NCBI GenBank assembly: GCA_016291275.1
Contig: JAEEWY010000017.1
Span: 1 to 13,818 of the forward strand
Direction of reading: 5' to 3'
DNA: 13,818 nucleotides
Source of the DNA: Methanobrevibacter sp.
GTDB lineage: Archaea; Methanobacteriota; Methanobacteria; Methanobacteriales; Methanobacteriaceae
Of this stretch, positions 12,780 through 13,818 are shown in pieces. The stretch's first letter is position 1; each line of letters begins with the position of its first letter. A model generated the notes under the pieces. It did no database searches. It was not told where the DNA came from and saw nothing but the letters and a program-made list of their open reading frames with translations. The translations under genes were made by a program, and so were the position numbers.

Positions 12780-13361
12780 ATGGTATGTATGAAGGAATAT
12801 TTGCAAGAGACAAAAAGCATTGATTATATGAATCCACATATTCAAGAAAAGGTTCAGAAATTAAAAGATCAATCCTGTGATGATGCAGATTATATTAAAA
12901 GAGCTTATCTCTTTGTCAGAGATGAAATTCCACACTCATGGGATATACAAACAAATATAGTTTCAAGGACAGCCAGTGATGCATTAATAAATAAGACAGG
13001 GATATGCTGGGCAAAATCATGTCTTCTTGCAGCACTTCTTAGATCAAATGGAATTCCATCAGGAATCAGCTATCAACTCCTTACAATAGCTGAGGATGAT
13101 AGTTTAGGCCATATTGTTCATGCCTTGAATACTGTCTATATTGAAGATTCAGATAAGTGGATTAGGCTTGATGCTCGTGGAAATGTCGGTAATGTCAGTG
13201 ATGATTTTAGTTTAGAAAAAGATTATTTGGCTTTCTCACCTAGAAGCGAATTTGGAGAAATCGATTATAACGACAACAATCCTGACTTGGATGAAAGACT
13301 GGTTAATAAACTTGAGGAAACTGAAAATCTAATGGAAATGAAAATAGATTTTGAGTTTTAA
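12780..13361 (+). CDS. Transglutaminase-like cysteine protease-fold protein
   Basis: A 193-residue soluble protein with the transglutaminase-like fold. The presumed catalytic triad is C76 in KTGICWAKS, H114 in HIVHALNTVYI, and D131 in WIRLDARGN. The helix LLAALLRSNGIPSGISYQL after the cysteine is typical of the family. There is no signal peptide, membrane helix or attached peptidoglycan/pseudomurein-binding domain, so it acts in the cytoplasm, unlike the exported transglutaminase-domain proteins of these archaea. The C terminus is acidic. ATG 12780 follows GAGGT by seven bases; ATG 12789 is an alternative close to the same site. It lies behind the ftr terminator and faces the next gene. The reaction may be peptide or isopeptide cleavage; the substrate is unknown. 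Confidence 0.85.
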   Translation: MVCMKEYLQETKSIDYMNPHIQEKVQKLKDQSCDDADYIKRAYLFVRDEIPHSWDIQTNIVSRTASDALINKTGICWAKSCLLAALLRSNGIPSGISYQLLTIAEDDSLGHIVHALNTVYIEDSDKWIRLDARGNVGNVSDDFSLEKDYLAFSPRSEFGEIDYNDNNPDLDERLVNKLEETENLMEMKIDFEF

Positions 13362-13375
13362 TTAGTTTAGATTAT

Positions 13376-13401
13376 AAAAAAAGAGTTAGGAGTTTACTCT
13401 T
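13376..13401 (-). terminator. Hairpin terminator of the right-edge gene
   Basis: On the minus strand AAGAGT (13401-13396) pairs with ACTCTT (13386-13381), followed by a seven-T run (13382-13376). The stem overlaps the stop codon of the minus-strand gene. A second inverted repeat, GAGTTTAC/GTAAACTC (13390-13397, 13413-13420), overlaps it and could form an alternative stem. Confidence 0.6.
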
Positions 13402-13818
13402 TAAATTGTTTAGTAAACTCATTTATTTCATCAAAGCTTAAATTAACTCCTAAAACGATTCCCTCATTTTCAAGTTCTTTAATGGCCATATTTAAAAAGA
13501 ATTGATCAGGGCCAGATACCCAATGGGAGTGAACTTCATTTACAGTGCTGTAAATTGTCTCGAGGGATTCTCTAACATTTTTATCAGCATTGATTCTTTC
13601 AATGAAATTGTCCTCTTCACTTTCATCTAATACTCCAATGGTTCTTGAAACAGGGGTTCTGATTCCATGCAAATGATATTCAATATTTTCAAGATGGCAA
13701 TTGTATTTTCTAAGGATTTCCAATTCCTTTGCAACGAAATCGACTCCATGCCTTTCAGTGATATGGACTAGATTAGGCTGTACAGCAGCAAAGTAAATGT
13801 CAGTTCCACCACTTGATT
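13394..13818 (-). CDS. Unrecognised soluble protein (5' end outside window)
   Basis: The frame is open from the right edge to a TAA at 13394, about 140 residues, with no start needed inside the window. A TTG at 13723 is only an internal leucine, since sensible protein continues upstream (SSGGTDIYFAAVQPNLVHIT at the edge, then ERHGVDFVAKELEILR). I do not recognise the family. It has mixed alpha/beta character with many charged residues and several histidines (the EYHLHG and EVHSHW segments), no membrane helices, and an N-terminal part beginning with a Gly-Gly-Thr-Asp loop that could bind a ligand. It faces the transglutaminase-like gene and ends in its own hairpin terminator. Confidence 0.75.
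   Translation of the reverse strand, partial: SSGGTDIYFAAVQPNLVHITERHGVDFVAKELEILRKYNCHLENIEYHLHGIRTPVSRTIGVLDESEEDNFIERINADKNVRESLETIYSTVNEVHSHWVSGPDQFFLNMAIKELENEGIVLGVNLSFDEINEFTKQFKE

Noticed and set aside
13394..13723. Treating the right-edge gene as complete with a TTG start at 13723
   Set aside because: The frame stays open and protein-like to the window edge and no binding site precedes the TTG, so the gene is truncated by the window.

Overview
The window is very AT-rich archaeal DNA. It most likely comes from a hydrogenotrophic methanogen of the Methanobacteriales, and Methanobrevibacter-like is my best guess. The grounds are a gene for formylmethanofuran:tetrahydromethanopterin formyltransferase, an archaeal Hjc resolvase, a tRNA-Trp gene with an archaeal bulge-helix-bulge intron, TATA-box promoters, GGTGA-type ribosome binding sites and T-run terminators. 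The genus is an inference from base composition and gene content and was not tested by comparison.

Layout. Positions 1-400 (minus) hold the 5' part of a Lys/Glu/Arg-rich protein that runs off the left edge through a 24-bp tandem repeat. Positions 544-3077 (minus) look like one transcription unit, gatB, then a CBS-CBS-ParB-like protein, then hisE. A radical SAM enzyme with an unusual CX4CX2C cluster motif lies at 3334-4329 (minus). Positions 4536-6152 (plus) are a tRNA region: Asn, Met(CAT), Glu, Leu, His, then the Holliday junction resolvase gene hjc, then Cys and an intron-containing Trp gene. The Trp intron carries a box C/D guide whose antisense element points at C34 of its own tRNA. The two tRNA units share a TATA box and a 12-nt initiation element at identical spacing.

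Positions 6335-6982 (plus) encode a metallo-beta-lactamase-fold hydrolase. Positions 7075-9466 (minus) encode a potassium uptake pair, trkA and trkH. Diverging from trkH is a flippase-like/LPG-synthase-type membrane protein (9737-10957, plus) with a duplicated acidic tail. The intergenic space between them holds two 26-bp TATA-containing repeats. A small membrane-anchored exported protein follows (11061-11450, minus). Then come ftr (11717-12610, plus) with a palindrome in its leader and a strong terminator, a transglutaminase-like protein (12780-13361, plus), and a partial unrecognised gene (13394-13818, minus) cut by the right edge.

The genes are mostly housekeeping: translation (gatB, tRNAs), histidine synthesis (hisE), DNA recombination (hjc), potassium transport (trkA, trkH) and methanogenesis (ftr). 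I see no mobile element, prophage, CRISPR array or obvious defence system. The most informative items are the self-targeting tRNA-Trp intron guide, the tRNA-His gene without an encoded G-1 but with an encoded CCA, the shared tRNA promoter module, the variant radical SAM motif and the homopolymer in the left-edge gene.
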